Source of the DNA: Bacteroides intestinalis
GTDB taxonomy: Bacteria; Bacteroidota; Bacteroidia; Bacteroidales; Bacteroidaceae
Assembly: GCF_003464595.1 (NCBI RefSeq)
Contig: NZ_QRZF01000006.1
Coordinates: 124,001 to 188,000, forward strand
Length of the DNA: 64,000 nt
Direction: 5' to 3'
Of this stretch, positions 1 through 8,956 are shown in pieces. The position numbers and the translations under genes were made by a program. Within the stretch, counting starts at the first letter, position 1, and every line of letters begins with the position of its first letter. The notes below the pieces were generated by a model, which had not been told where the DNA came from, ran no database searches, and saw nothing but the letters and a program-made list of their open reading frames with translations.

Positions 1-1207
1 AGGGCGGCTGAATTGCATTGCCTATATGAACGGGCAGGAAGATACACTCCAGATTACTTCTGCCTTGTACGATGAAGCGGGAAAGATGTTGAAAATGTAC
101 TTCAAAGACTATGTGAACAAGAGGTCATCGGGCAGACAAGTGCTGTACAATGCGGATGGAACGCCGGAGAAGATTATCCTGATGGGTGGGCCGGATGAAA
201 AGATGGAACGCGTGGGAGAATACCCGATTGGAAAGGGGGATACACTGACGCTGAAAAGAAGGGGTGCACTACAGTTAGGTAAGATGCGGGTGGTGAAAGA
301 TGATAATCAGAAGAATCCGATTCGGAAGATAGATGAAGCGGGTAACTGGACAGAGCGTTTTGAAGGTTGCAATGAATATGGAGAACCGAATTTCATTATC
401 CGCAGGGATATAGAGTATGTAGGCGGTGGAAATGACTGGGAGAAAATACCCGTGCGCGGTAAAGTGAAGAAGGTACAGCAAAGGTCGTACGTTGCCATCG
501 CCAAAGGTCCGCAGGTGGTGGATAAGGGAGAGAAGAAAGGGCAGTTCTTCGTTTATGAGTTTGGTGAAAACGGACGGAAAATAAAAGAGGAACGGTTCAC
601 GGAAGCGGGAGTATGCCGGGAGAAGATTCAGTATGAATATAATGAGAATGGGAATTTGTCGAAAGAAAGCCATTATACACCGGCGAATGTGCTGACGGTA
701 AACAAGAGTTATGGATATGATAAGGAAGGGCGTCTCAAGCACTGTTCAATACTGGATGATAAGGGTGAAATTATGCAGCGGGATGTGTATCGCTATGACA
801 TAGAAGGTAATATGGTACAGGAAGCCGGTTACCTGACGAATGGAACAAAATGTAGTGAGTTCCGTTATATATATGATTCCTATGGGCAGCAAATAGAGCG
901 GAAAGTGCTGTTGCAACCCGAAGGATCTGATCCGGTTGGCTCTGTTCGGAGAGGCTATAATTTTCAGGGGCGTGTAGTGTTCGAAGAATATCTTTCACCG
1001 GATGGTACATCTCAAAGCCAGCATACGTATCGGTACAATACCAAAGGGGAACTGATTTCCGGAACAGAGCGTCCGGAAGGGCAAACCGAAGAAGTGAAAT
1101 ACGTCTATAAATTCCATAATGACAATCAGGGAAACTGGAAAATCAGAATCAAGTATATAGACGATGTGCCGGTGGTGTACGAAGAGCGTGAATATACATA
1201 TTATTAG
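1..1207 (+). CDS. YD-repeat (RHS-like) protein, 5' partial
   Basis: The frame is open to the left window edge: codons before the first ATG (position 26) read through without a stop, so the N-terminus is probably outside the window. The visible ~400 residues carry spaced YxYDxxG/YxYNxxG motifs (for example YEYNENGNL, YGYDKEGRL, YRYDIEGNM, YIYDSYGQQ, YRYNTKGEL), typical of beta-strand YD/RHS repeats in secreted or surface bacterial proteins. No toxin domain, signal peptide or membrane segment is visible in this part. Function unknown; in Bacteroides such proteins are usually annotated only as YD-repeat or hypothetical proteins. Confidence 0.75.
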   Translation, partial: GRLNCIAYMNGQEDTLQITSALYDEAGKMLKMYFKDYVNKRSSGRQVLYNADGTPEKIILMGGPDEKMERVGEYPIGKGDTLTLKRRGALQLGKMRVVKDDNQKNPIRKIDEAGNWTERFEGCNEYGEPNFIIRRDIEYVGGGNDWEKIPVRGKVKKVQQRSYVAIAKGPQVVDKGEKKGQFFVYEFGENGRKIKEERFTEAGVCREKIQYEYNENGNLSKESHYTPANVLTVNKSYGYDKEGRLKHCSILDDKGEIMQRDVYRYDIEGNMVQEAGYLTNGTKCSEFRYIYDSYGQQIERKVLLQPEGSDPVGSVRRGYNFQGRVVFEEYLSPDGTSQSQHTYRYNTKGELISGTERPEGQTEEVKYVYKFHNDNQGNWKIRIKYIDDVPVVYEEREYTYY

Positions 1208-1215
1208 TGTGGATA

Positions 1216-1309
1216 TTAGGCGCGGATTACACGGATTGCGCGGATTTAAAGCTGCGCTATTGTGTCAATTAACTAAAAAATTCGCGTAATCCGTGTAATC
1301 CGCGCCTAA
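1216..1309. repeat. Extragenic palindrome, copy A
   Basis: Arms 1216-1244 and 1281-1309 are reverse complements at about 26 of 29 positions and are built from GGATTACRCGGATT-type units. The loop contains CTGCGCTAT, also present in copy B at 1901-2001. It lies between the YD-repeat gene and the thioesterase and could fold as a long hairpin on either strand. Confidence 0.85.
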
Positions 1310-1376
1310 AAAAGTACCATTTACAATCTTTTTGTAGAATCTGCGAAACTTGAATTAAAAATAAAAATGAAATTGT

Positions 1377-1868
1377 ATGAAGAAGATTATTAACCCGTGG
1401 AAAGATTTGGAAGGATACAATTGTTTCGGTTGTGCTCCCAATAATGAGTCCGGTGTGAAAATGGAGTTTTACGAGGATGGCGACGAGGTGGTGAGCATCT
1501 GGAAGCCGCGTCCGGAGTATCAGGGTTGGCTGAATACGCTGCATGGTGGCATTCAGTCGGTGTTGCTGGATGAAATTTGCGGATGGGTGGTAGTGCGTAA
1601 GTTGCAGACAAGCGGGGTGACTTCGAAGATGGAAACCCGTTTTCGTAAACCGGTGTCGACTAAAGACTCGCATGTCGTGTTGCGGGCTTCCATACGCGAA
1701 CAGAAGCGGAATATCGTAATTATCGATGCGAAACTTTATAATGAGGCGGGAGAGGTGTGTTCGGAGGCGGTATGCACTTATTTTACTTTCCCGAAGGAGA
1801 AGGCGGAACAGGAAATGCACTTTCATCACTGCGATGTGGAGAAGGAGGAGATTCTGCCGCTGATTTAA
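1377..1868 (+). CDS. PaaI-type hotdog thioesterase
   Basis: A 163-aa protein with a single hotdog domain. It shows the family core GWLNTLHGGIQSVLLDE (about residues 56-72), where HGG and the following helix form the acyl-CoA site, and then strands ending TRFRKPV. An N-terminal CFGCAPNN stretch is common in this subgroup. Likely a cytosolic acyl-CoA thioesterase; the acyl group cannot be told from sequence. It stands alone between two palindromic repeats. Confidence 0.8.
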   Translation: MKKIINPWKDLEGYNCFGCAPNNESGVKMEFYEDGDEVVSIWKPRPEYQGWLNTLHGGIQSVLLDEICGWVVVRKLQTSGVTSKMETRFRKPVSTKDSHVVLRASIREQKRNIVIIDAKLYNEAGEVCSEAVCTYFTFPKEKAEQEMHFHHCDVEKEEILPLI

Positions 1869-1900
1869 GTTTGCTTACTATGGACGGTTAATGAATATAA

Positions 1901-2001
1901 TTTTAGGCGCGGATTACGCGGATTACACGGATTAATGACTGCGCTATCACACTATATTACAGGAAAAGAATCCGTGTAATCCGCGTAATCCGCGCCTAAA
2001 A
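1901..2001. repeat. Extragenic palindrome, copy B (33-bp perfect arms)
   Basis: Arms 1901-1933 and 1969-2001 are perfect 33-bp reverse complements made of GCGGATTAC/ACGGATT units. The loop shares CTGCGCTAT with copy A. A degraded relative follows at about 2041-2075 and another at 4645-4700. The symmetric A and T runs at the ends would also let it act as a bidirectional terminator. Confidence 0.9.
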
Positions 2002-2117
2002 TTATTATCGGCATTTAGTTCATTACTTTCCCATAATAAATTGATCTGTGCAAATCAGTGTAATTTGTGACGTAAACTAAGAAAATGATAGGAAAACGAA
2101 ACTTTTTGTGATAAATC

Positions 2118-2149
2118 TTTGGAAGTTTCAAACGGATAGTTTACTTTTG
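2118..2149 (+). promoter_or_regulatory. his operon promoter (Bacteroides type)
   Basis: TTTG at 2118-2121 and TACTTTTG at 2142-2149 match the Bacteroides -33 (TTTG) and -7 (TAnnTTTG) elements with a 20-nt spacer. The predicted transcript start is about 2155, just before the leader peptide. Confidence 0.75.
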
Positions 2150-2172
2150 TCGCATCAAAACAAAAGAATTGT

Positions 2173-2229
2173 ATGAAAAATATTGTTGCACATCATCACC
2201 ATCATCATTACCTGACGAATAATCGGTAG
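2173..2229 (+). CDS. hisL: Histidine operon leader peptide
   Basis: An 18-codon ORF reading MKNIVA, then six consecutive His codons (2191-2208), then YLTNNR and stop. It sits between a good promoter and a terminator hairpin, upstream of hisGDCB. A run of codons for the pathway's end product is the hallmark of ribosome-mediated transcription attenuation. When charged tRNA-His is short, ribosomes stall on the run; when it is plentiful, they reach the stop codon and let the terminator form. The gene is too short for routine ORF calling. Confidence 0.92.
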   Translation: MKNIVAHHHHHHYLTNNR

Positions 2230-2282
2230 GCGTATGATTGTATGTGCATAATGAATAAACATATAAATGACGAGGCTTGCCG
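2224..2282 (+). promoter_or_regulatory. Antiterminator pairing of the his leader
   Basis: CGGTAGGC (2224-2231, overlapping the leader stop codon) can pair with GCTTGCCG (2275-2282): eight pairs, two of them wobble. The second segment is the 5' arm of the terminator, so the two structures exclude each other. A ribosome at the stop codon would cover the first segment and favour termination. The pairing was worked out by eye. Confidence 0.65.
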
Positions 2283-2305
2283 GATAATGGTAAGCCTCGT
2301 TTTTT
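2271..2305 (+). terminator. his attenuator terminator
   Basis: An 11-bp stem (arms 2271-2281 and 2289-2299, with one wobble) is followed by a T-tract, about 70 bp before hisG. It is placed as the regulated intrinsic terminator of the his leader. Confidence 0.88.
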
Positions 2306-2376
2306 GTTTTCAAGAGTTTAGTTAAGTCTAGTTTAGTTTTTGTGAGTAGTTAAATCGTAAAATTATAAATAAGATT

Positions 2377-3231
2377 ATGTTATTAAGAATTGCAGTACAA
2401 GCTAAAGGTCGTCTTTATGACGAGACGATGTCATTTCTGGGAGAGTCGGATATCAAATTGAATGCAGTGAAACGTTCATTGCTGGTACAATCGTCTAATT
2501 TTCCTGTAGAGGTATTATTTTTGCGTGATGATGATATTCCACAGTCAGTGGCAACAGGCGTGGCGGATATAGGTATCGTAGGCGAGAATGAATATGTGGA
2601 GAAGAATGAAAATGCAGAAATTGTAAAGCGTCTCGGATTCAGCAAATGCCGTTTGTCACTGGCTATTCCGAAGGATATCGAATATCCGGGTGTACAGTGG
2701 TTTGAAGGGCGGAAGATTGCGACGTCGTATCCGGGTATCCTCAGTACATTCTTGAAAACTCAGAATGTGAATGCGGAGATACATGTGATTACAGGTTCCG
2801 TAGAAGTGGCACCAGGTATCGGACTGGCAGATGCGATTTTTGATATTGTTAGTTCGGGTTCTACGTTGGTGAGCAACCGGTTGAGAGAAGTGGAAGTGGT
2901 GATGAAATCGGAAGCACTGCTGATTGGTAACAGGAATCTGTGCGATGAGAAAAAGGAAATCCTGAAAGAGTTGCTTTTCCGTATGGATGCTGTGAAGACG
3001 GCGGAAGATAAGAAATATGTGCTGATGAATGCACCGAAGGAACGTTTGGAAGAAATTATCCAGGTGCTTCCGGGCATGAAGAGTCCGACGGTGATGCCGT
3101 TGGCACAGGAGGGCTGGTGCTCGGTACATACGGTGCTGGATGAAAAGTGCTTCTGGGAGATTATAGGAAAGCTGAAGTCGCTGGGGGCAGAAGGGATTTT
3201 GGTGCTGCCGATTGAAAAAATGATAATTTAG
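2377..3231 (+). CDS. hisG: ATP phosphoribosyltransferase, long form
   Basis: First step of histidine synthesis: ATP plus PRPP gives phosphoribosyl-ATP, with feedback inhibition by histidine. At 284 aa this is the long HisG form, with two catalytic lobes (about 1-210) containing GVADIGIVGENEY and a phosphate-binding segment near GLADAIFDIVSSGSTLVSNR. A C-terminal ACT-like regulatory domain follows (about 215-284). It is the first structural gene after the attenuator and needs no HisZ. The 3' end carries a MII-stop sequence that recurs in another leader (see findings). Confidence 0.95.
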   Translation: MLLRIAVQAKGRLYDETMSFLGESDIKLNAVKRSLLVQSSNFPVEVLFLRDDDIPQSVATGVADIGIVGENEYVEKNENAEIVKRLGFSKCRLSLAIPKDIEYPGVQWFEGRKIATSYPGILSTFLKTQNVNAEIHVITGSVEVAPGIGLADAIFDIVSSGSTLVSNRLREVEVVMKSEALLIGNRNLCDEKKEILKELLFRMDAVKTAEDKKYVLMNAPKERLEEIIQVLPGMKSPTVMPLAQEGWCSVHTVLDEKCFWEIIGKLKSLGAEGILVLPIEKMII

Positions 3232-3352
3232 TGACGAAAATTGTTACGCGGAAGTATCTTAAATTCTCCTCCTCCTGGGAATTGAGATAGTCAGAATATC
3301 AATAACTACACTGGTAAATTATCATTTATCTAATAATAAATAATATACAATC

Positions 3353-4633
3353 ATGAAATTAATAAATAATCCGGATAGATCACAGTGGGCGGAGATACTG
3401 AAACGTCCGGTGATGAATACTGAGAATCTGTTCGATACGGTGCGGGGGATTATAGATCGCGTGAAGTCGGACGGTGACCGTGCGGTGCTGGAGATGGAGG
3501 CAAAGTTTGATAAGGCGGAGCTGACATCGCTGGCGGTGACGGAGGCGGAACTGAAAGAAGCGGAGACGCTGGTGGATGAGAAGCTGAAGGCGGCTATCCG
3601 CCTGGCTAAACAGAATATAGAGACTTTCCATGCTGCACAGCGTTTTGAGGGCAAGAAGGTGGAAACCATGTCGGGCGTGACGTGCTGGCAAAAGGCGGTG
3701 GCTATTGAAAAGGTGGGATTGTATATTCCCGGAGGAACAGCTCCTCTGTTCTCTACGGTGCTGATGCTGGCTGTGCCTGCAAAGATTGCGGGTTGTAAGG
3801 AGATTGTGCTTTGCACACCGCCGGATAAAGAAGGACGGGTGCATCCTGCTATTCTTTTTGCTGCACAGGTGGCAGGGGTGAACCGGATATTCAAGGCAGG
3901 TGGCGTACAGGCTATTGCTTCGATGGCTTACGGAACGGAAAGCGTGCCGAAAGTTTACAAGATATTCGGTCCGGGAAACCAGTATGTGACGGCAGCGAAA
4001 CAGTTGGTCAGTCTGCGTGATGTGGCGATTGATATGCCTGCCGGTCCATCGGAAGTGGAAGTGCTGGCGGATGAAACGGCGAATCCGGTATTTGTAGCTG
4101 CGGATCTGCTGAGCCAGGCTGAACACGGTGTGGATAGTCAGGCGATGCTGATTACCACTTCGGAGGATTTGCAACAGGCTGTGAAAGAGGAGGTGGAACG
4201 TCAGTTGGAACTTCTGCCCCGTAAGGAAATTGCGGAGAAGTCTCTTGCCAACAGTAAGCTTATTGTGGTGAAAGATATGGAAGAGGCCATCGAACTGACG
4301 AACGAATATGCACCCGAACACCTGATTGTGGAAACTGCGGACTATATGCAGGTGGCAGAACGTGTGGTGAATGCGGGCTCCGTTTTCTTGGGATCGCTCT
4401 CACCGGAAAGTGCGGGAGACTATGCTTCGGGAACGAATCATACCTTGCCGACGAACGGATATGCGAAAGCTTATAGCGGTGTGAGCCTGGATAGTTTTAT
4501 CCGGAAGATTACGTTCCAGGAAATCCGCCCGGAAGGTATGAAGAATATCGGTCCTGCTATTGAAGAGATGGCGGCGAACGAACATCTGGATGCGCATAAA
4601 AATGCGGTAACAGTGAGATTAAAAACAATATAG
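3353..4633 (+). CDS. hisD: Histidinol dehydrogenase
   Basis: Catalyses the last two steps, histidinol to histidine, with NAD+ and a zinc ion. The 426 aa match the family length. Recognisable are GLYIPGGTAPLFSTV (about 123-137), GPGNQYVTAAKQLV, DMPAGPSEVEVLAD and the zinc/catalytic stretch LLSQAEHGVDSQAML. It follows hisG after a 121-bp gap with no terminator and is probably cotranscribed. Confidence 0.96.
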   Translation: MKLINNPDRSQWAEILKRPVMNTENLFDTVRGIIDRVKSDGDRAVLEMEAKFDKAELTSLAVTEAELKEAETLVDEKLKAAIRLAKQNIETFHAAQRFEGKKVETMSGVTCWQKAVAIEKVGLYIPGGTAPLFSTVLMLAVPAKIAGCKEIVLCTPPDKEGRVHPAILFAAQVAGVNRIFKAGGVQAIASMAYGTESVPKVYKIFGPGNQYVTAAKQLVSLRDVAIDMPAGPSEVEVLADETANPVFVAADLLSQAEHGVDSQAMLITTSEDLQQAVKEEVERQLELLPRKEIAEKSLANSKLIVVKDMEEAIELTNEYAPEHLIVETADYMQVAERVVNAGSVFLGSLSPESAGDYASGTNHTLPTNGYAKAYSGVSLDSFIRKITFQEIRPEGMKNIGPAIEEMAANEHLDAHKNAVTVRLKTI

Positions 4634-4644
4634 AATACAAATTA

Positions 4645-4700
4645 TATGGATTACACGAATAAGGGTAAAGATGAAATTTGTGTAATTCGCGTAATCAGTG
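4645..4700. repeat. Degenerate palindrome related to copies A and B
   Basis: GGATTACACGAAT on the left and ATTTGTGTAATTCGCGTAATC on the right (given as positions about 4650-4700) are imperfect reverse complements using the same GGATTAC units as 1216-1309 and 1901-2001. It lies in the hisD-hisC gap, so inside the operon. Confidence 0.6.
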
Positions 4701-4726
4701 TTCAATACTTTATCATATTATAGATC

Positions 4727-5764
4727 ATGAAAACATTGCAAGAACTGACCCGTCCGAATATCTGGAAGCTGAAACCTTATTCTTCGGCACGTGATGAATA
4801 TAAAGGTGTAACGGCATCGGTATTTCTCGATGCGAACGAGAATCCGTACAACCTGCCGCACAACCGCTATCCCGACCCGATGCAGTGGGAACTGAAAACG
4901 GAACTTTCCAAGATAAAGAAGGTGGCTCCCGAGCATATTTTCCTGGGCAATGGTAGCGATGAAGCTATCGACTTGGTCTTCCGTGCTTTCTGTGAGCCGG
5001 AAGTGGACAATGTGGTAGCTATCGATCCCACTTACGGCATGTATCAGGTGTGTGCTGATGTGAATAATGTGGAGTATCGCAAAGTCCTGCTCGACGAGTA
5101 TTTCCAATTCTCGGCAGACAAATTGCTGGCAGCTGCGGATGAACGGACGAAGTTGATTTTCCTGTGCTCGCCTAATAATCCTACCGGAAACGATCTGTTG
5201 CGCAGTGAGATAGAGAAGTTGCTGCGTGAGTTTGAAGGGTTGGTGATACTGGATGAGGCGTACAGTGACTTTTCAGAATCTCCGTCGTTCTTGCTGGATT
5301 TAGATAAATATCCGAATCTAGTTGTGTTCCAGACTTTTTCTAAAGCATGGGGCTGTGCGGCTATCCGTCTGGGAATGGCGTTTGCTTCTACGGAAATCAT
5401 CGGTATCCTGAGTAAGATAAAGTACCCTTATAATGTGAACCAACTGACTCAGAAACAAGCAATAGAGATGTTGCATAAGTACTATGAGATAGAGCGTTGG
5501 GTGAAGAGGCTGAAAGAGGAACGCGAGGATTTGGAGAAACGCTTTTCCGAACTTTCGTTGACGGTGAAAGTATTTCCGTCTGATGCCAATTTCTTCCTGG
5601 TACGGGTGACGGATGCGGTGAAAATCTATAATTATCTGGTAGGAGAGGGGATCATCGTCCGCAACCGTAATTCTATATCGCTTTGTGGCAACTGCCTGCG
5701 TGTGACGGTAGGAACGAGGATGGAGAATGATAAACTGATAGAAGCATTGAAAAGCTATGAGTAA
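4727..5764 (+). CDS. hisC: Histidinol-phosphate aminotransferase
   Basis: A PLP-dependent fold-type I aminotransferase making histidinol phosphate from imidazole-acetol phosphate with glutamate as donor. 345 aa. Motifs: [35 protein letters not shown], the Schiff-base lysine in [14 protein letters not shown] and a C-terminal arginine in CLRVTVGT. Its stop overlaps the start of hisB by 8 bp, indicating translational coupling. Confidence 0.95.
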   Translation: MKTLQELTRPNIWKLKPYSSARDEYKGVTASVFLDANENPYNLPHNRYPDPMQWELKTELSKIKKVAPEHIFLGNGSDEAIDLVFRAFCEPEVDNVVAIDPTYGMYQVCADVNNVEYRKVLLDEYFQFSADKLLAAADERTKLIFLCSPNNPTGNDLLRSEIEKLLREFEGLVILDEAYSDFSESPSFLLDLDKYPNLVVFQTFSKAWGCAAIRLGMAFASTEIIGILSKIKYPYNVNQLTQKQAIEMLHKYYEIERWVKRLKEEREDLEKRFSELSLTVKVFPSDANFFLVRVTDAVKIYNYLVGEGIIVRNRNSISLCGNCLRVTVGTRMENDKLIEALKSYE

Positions 5765-6908
5765 GAAAGTATTATTTATAGACCGTGACGGGACTTTGGT
5801 GATTGAACCGCCCGTAGATTACCAGTTGGATTCGTTGGAAAAGTTGGAGTTTTATCCCAAAGTGATGCGTAACCTGGGCTTCATCCGTAGCAAATTGGAT
5901 TTTGAGTTTGCGATGGTGACCAATCAGGATGGGTTGGGCACGGCATCTTTCCCGGAAGAAACTTTCTGGCCTGCGCATAACCTGATGATGAAGACGCTGG
6001 AGGGTGAAGGGATTACGTTTGATGAAATCTTCATCGACCGTAGTATGCCGGAAGATATGGCGCCTACCCGGAAGCCGCGCACAGGGATGTTGACGAAGTA
6101 TCTGAATAATCCGGAGTACGATCTTGCCGGAAGTTTCGTTATCGGTGACCGTCCGACGGATGTGGAACTGGCTAAGAATCTGGGTTGCCGGGCTATTTAT
6201 CTGCAGGATGATACAGCATTGCTGAAGCCGGAATCAGAAGGTGGAACTGCTGCCTGCGAAGGTCTGGAAGAGGTATGTGCCCTTGTCACGAAAGATTGGG
6301 ATAAAGTTGCCGAATTCCTTTTCGCCGGAGAACGCAAAGCGGAAGTACGCCGCACAACAAAGGAAACGGATATTTTCGTGTCTCTGAATCTGGATGGTAA
6401 TGGTGCTTGCGACATCCATACCGGACTGGGTTTCTTCGACCACATGCTGGAGCAAATAGGCAAGCATGGCGGTCTGGATCTGACGATCCATGTGAAAGGT
6501 GATTTGGAAGTGGATGAGCATCACACCATAGAAGACACTGCGATTGCATTAGGCGATTGCATCTATCAGGCATTGGGCAACAAGCGTGGTATCGAGCGTT
6601 ATGGCTATGCCCTGACGATGGATGACTGCCTTTGCCAGGTTTGCCTGGACTTCGGCGGACGTCCCTGGTTGGTATGGGATGCAGAGTTCATTCGTGAAAA
6701 GATTGGTGAGATGCCGACAGAAATGTTCCTGCATTTCTTCAAATCCCTGAGCGATGCCGCCAAGATGAATCTGAATGTCAAAGCGGAAGGCCAGAACGAG
6801 CACCATAAGATAGAAGGCATTTTCAAAGCGCTGGCCCGCGCTATAAAGATGGCGGTGAAGAGGGATATCTATCACTTTGAATTGCCGAGTTCGAAGGGAG
6901 TGCTTTAA
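5757..6908 (+). CDS. hisB: Bifunctional histidinol-phosphatase / imidazoleglycerol-phosphate dehydratase
   Basis: Two domains in 383 aa. An HAD phosphatase (about 1-165) has the nucleophile motif FIDRDGTLV and later [14 protein letters not shown]. The IGP dehydratase (about 190-383) has the metal-binding histidine clusters [40 protein letters not shown] and [15 protein letters not shown]. The fusion covers two non-consecutive pathway steps. A second, PHP-type histidinol-phosphatase candidate lies at 62498-63343. hisA, hisF, hisH and hisI are not in the window. Confidence 0.96.
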   Translation: MSKKVLFIDRDGTLVIEPPVDYQLDSLEKLEFYPKVMRNLGFIRSKLDFEFAMVTNQDGLGTASFPEETFWPAHNLMMKTLEGEGITFDEIFIDRSMPEDMAPTRKPRTGMLTKYLNNPEYDLAGSFVIGDRPTDVELAKNLGCRAIYLQDDTALLKPESEGGTAACEGLEEVCALVTKDWDKVAEFLFAGERKAEVRRTTKETDIFVSLNLDGNGACDIHTGLGFFDHMLEQIGKHGGLDLTIHVKGDLEVDEHHTIEDTAIALGDCIYQALGNKRGIERYGYALTMDDCLCQVCLDFGGRPWLVWDAEFIREKIGEMPTEMFLHFFKSLSDAAKMNLNVKAEGQNEHHKIEGIFKALARAIKMAVKRDIYHFELPSSKGVL

Positions 6909-6950
6909 TATTTAATTCTTTTTTCTCACTGCTATAACCGGATAATTTCA

Positions 6951-6958
6951 TAACTTTG
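6951..6958 (+). promoter_or_regulatory. Candidate -7 box before the ATPase pair
   Basis: TAACTTTG matches TAnnTTTG about 50 bp before the 7009 gene. No clear -33 element is visible, so support is moderate. Confidence 0.4.
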
Positions 6959-7008
6959 TCAAATAGATATAGAAAATAAAATCTAAGGGCATTAAGAGTT
7001 ATATTGGA

Positions 7009-8289
7009 ATGGCGCATCTGATTATTAAAAATATTGGCCCCATAAATGAAGTGGAATTTGATTTGAATAAAATCAATATCTTCATGGGGCCGCAAAGCAG
7101 TGGAAAAAGTACAATTGCTAAGATTGTAAGCTATTGTGCGTGGCTGGAGAAACGCGTATCTCTGGAACAGTCCTTCGTAAAATACAAAGATGATAAATTT
7201 GTGGAACGTTTAATTTCGTTTCATAAAATGGAAGGATATATCCGCGAAGATTCATATCTGGAGTATGAATCGGATGTTTATAAGGTGGTATATAAAGGTT
7301 TGGGAACTTCTCCGGATTTTGAACTGAAAAGTACGAGATGGGGGTACAAACTGGAGAAAATAGCCTATATACCGGCTGAGAGAAATATCATTTCCGTGCT
7401 GCCACAGTGGAGTACTATAAAGATGTCGGACACCAGTACTGCAAACTTCATGGAGGACTGGGGGAATATGCGCGAACTATTCACAGCTGACAGACCCTTG
7501 AATATCCTTTCTCTGGGGGTTAAATACTATTATGATAAATCAAGTAATAAAGATTATATCCGTTTGGATAGTGGAACGCAGATTCAATTGTTTTCTTCTT
7601 CAAGTGGAGTGCAATCGGTAGTTCCGCTATTATTGCTTTGCCATACGCTTCTGAATGATGATTTGAGAGATGAACTGGATTCTCATGTGTCTTTTGATAA
7701 TAAGGTGATCTACGAAGAGCTAAAAGAAATTATTTATCGTGATAGATTCCGTGTAAATGTAAGGAGGAATCCGGATATAGATGCTGCTTCGGAAACTTTC
7801 CATGAAGGTGAGGGCGTAAATGAGCATTTCAGAGTTTTTCGACCGGGAGAAAAAGATTTGTTTTATCAGACTGTTGATCATTTTACCAAAACTCAGTGTT
7901 GCGATCTGATTATAGAAGAGCCTGAAGAGAACTTATTCCCTGATATACAACAAGACTTTACATACTATATCATTCGTGAAATCCTGAAGAAAGAAGGGCA
8001 TAAATTATTGATCACCACACATAGTCCTTATATACTTTTTGCATTGAATAATTGTTTGATGGGGAAATTGGTGGAAAAGAATATTCCGAATGAAAAGAGA
8101 AAGGAATATCTTTCGAGCAATGCGTGGATAGATCCTAAGTTAGTTTCAATCTATGAGATTCACGAAGGTGCTTTGAAGTGCATTCAGGATAAGGATGGCA
8201 TCTTGGAAGATAACTATTTGAACCAGGCTTATAAAATGAATTCTACAGAGTATTTGTCATTGCTTAATTATTACGAGGATGAAGAATAG
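7009..8289 (+). CDS. AAA family (ABC/OLD-like) ATPase
   Basis: A 426-aa P-loop ATPase with N-terminal MAHLIIKNIGPINEVEFDL, Walker A GPQSSGKST (about residues 27-35) and a C-terminal Walker B LIIEEPEENLFP followed by LLITTHSPYILFALN. This is the arrangement of RecF/OLD-like AAA_15/AAA_21 proteins, without a coiled-coil insert or a fused TOPRIM nuclease. It overlaps the next gene by 11 bp, so the two are translationally coupled. Such ATPases often act as sensors in anti-phage or toxin-like pairs, but that role is inferred from architecture only. It is more AT-rich than the his genes beside it. Confidence 0.8.
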   Translation: MAHLIIKNIGPINEVEFDLNKINIFMGPQSSGKSTIAKIVSYCAWLEKRVSLEQSFVKYKDDKFVERLISFHKMEGYIREDSYLEYESDVYKVVYKGLGTSPDFELKSTRWGYKLEKIAYIPAERNIISVLPQWSTIKMSDTSTANFMEDWGNMRELFTADRPLNILSLGVKYYYDKSSNKDYIRLDSGTQIQLFSSSSGVQSVVPLLLLCHTLLNDDLRDELDSHVSFDNKVIYEELKEIIYRDRFRVNVRRNPDIDAASETFHEGEGVNEHFRVFRPGEKDLFYQTVDHFTKTQCCDLIIEEPEENLFPDIQQDFTYYIIREILKKEGHKLLITTHSPYILFALNNCLMGKLVEKNIPNEKRKEYLSSNAWIDPKLVSIYEIHEGALKCIQDKDGILEDNYLNQAYKMNSTEYLSLLNYYEDEE

Positions 8290-8878
8290 AATCTGTGGAG
8301 TTTATTCGTTGTGTGAGGTGGCTACTACTGAAGCAAAGGAACTTCATATCGTTGATTTTACAGAACGAACCATGTCCGCCAGAAAAGTGGAAATACATAC
8401 AAAAATCCCTTTTATTCCCGAAACTACGACAGAAATGGATGGTCTGACATTGAATAATGCAACATCGTTGTCTGTTGATCATGTTATTTTTGATGATTGC
8501 CAATTTAAGGATGATAAAGGATTGCAAATAGAACATTGTGAATGTTGTCTTTTTCCTTCGTCCGGTAATGAGGGATGCTGGATTATGTTTGTTGAGATAA
8601 AGGACTGCAAACCTAAGAATATTGCAGTTTATAAGGAAAAGTGTAAATCCCAGTTAGTTTCTACTATTCAGGATTTTAGAAAGCATAATTTGATTTCAGA
8701 CACGAATAAGGTACATGCCGTAATTTCTTTTCCCCGCCGGAATAAAACTGCTTTTAATGAAATGATAGTAGGAGATTTGATTGAACAGACCCGTTTATTC
8801 AAGGAACATAAGATCTATTTTGTAGCAACAAATAAGATGGCAATAAGAGATTATCAGATACTGGAGCCTGTTTTGTAA
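8279..8878 (+). CDS. Small partner of the AAA ATPase, possible nuclease fold
   Basis: 199 aa, family not recognised. A central segment with several D/E residues (FDDCQFKDDKG), then CWIMFVEIKDCKPKN, resembles the D...(E)xK core of restriction-endonuclease-like folds, with EIK as the E-x-K element. No signal peptide or membrane segment. The start at 8279 lies inside the ATPase gene, so the two proteins are probably made together and interact. If the motif is real, this is an effector nuclease controlled by the ATPase; otherwise it is an unknown accessory protein. Confidence 0.55.
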   Translation: MKNRICGVYSLCEVATTEAKELHIVDFTERTMSARKVEIHTKIPFIPETTTEMDGLTLNNATSLSVDHVIFDDCQFKDDKGLQIEHCECCLFPSSGNEGCWIMFVEIKDCKPKNIAVYKEKCKSQLVSTIQDFRKHNLISDTNKVHAVISFPRRNKTAFNEMIVGDLIEQTRLFKEHKIYFVATNKMAIRDYQILEPVL

Positions 8879-8886
8879 AAAGAAGA

Positions 8887-8902
8887 TGTCCATTTCTGAA
8901 CA
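8887..8902 (+). promoter_or_regulatory. Enhancer-binding site 1 (TGTCC-N6-GAACA)
   Basis: TGTCC at 8887-8891 and GAACA at 8898-8902, with 6 nt between. An identical arrangement recurs 23 bp downstream at 8910-8925. It lies about 55-70 bp before the -24 element of a sigma-54 promoter, where an NtrC-type activator would bind. Confidence 0.65.
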
Positions 8903-8909
8903 TCCCCAC

Positions 8910-8925
8910 TGTCCGATAATGAACA
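8910..8925 (+). promoter_or_regulatory. Enhancer-binding site 2 (TGTCC-N6-GAACA)
   Basis: Second copy, with half sites 8910-8914 and 8921-8925 identical to site 1. The 23-bp offset puts both on nearly the same helix face. The likely binder is the regulator encoded at 10630-11991. Confidence 0.65.
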
Positions 8926-8956
8926 CCCACCCCTGCCCAGAAGCATCCTGACGCTT

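Noticed and set aside
2191..2208. Six His codons resembling an engineered His tag (vector contamination)
   Set aside because: It sits between a Bacteroides promoter and an attenuator just before hisG, mixes CAT and CAC codons, and is fully explained as a his leader peptide.
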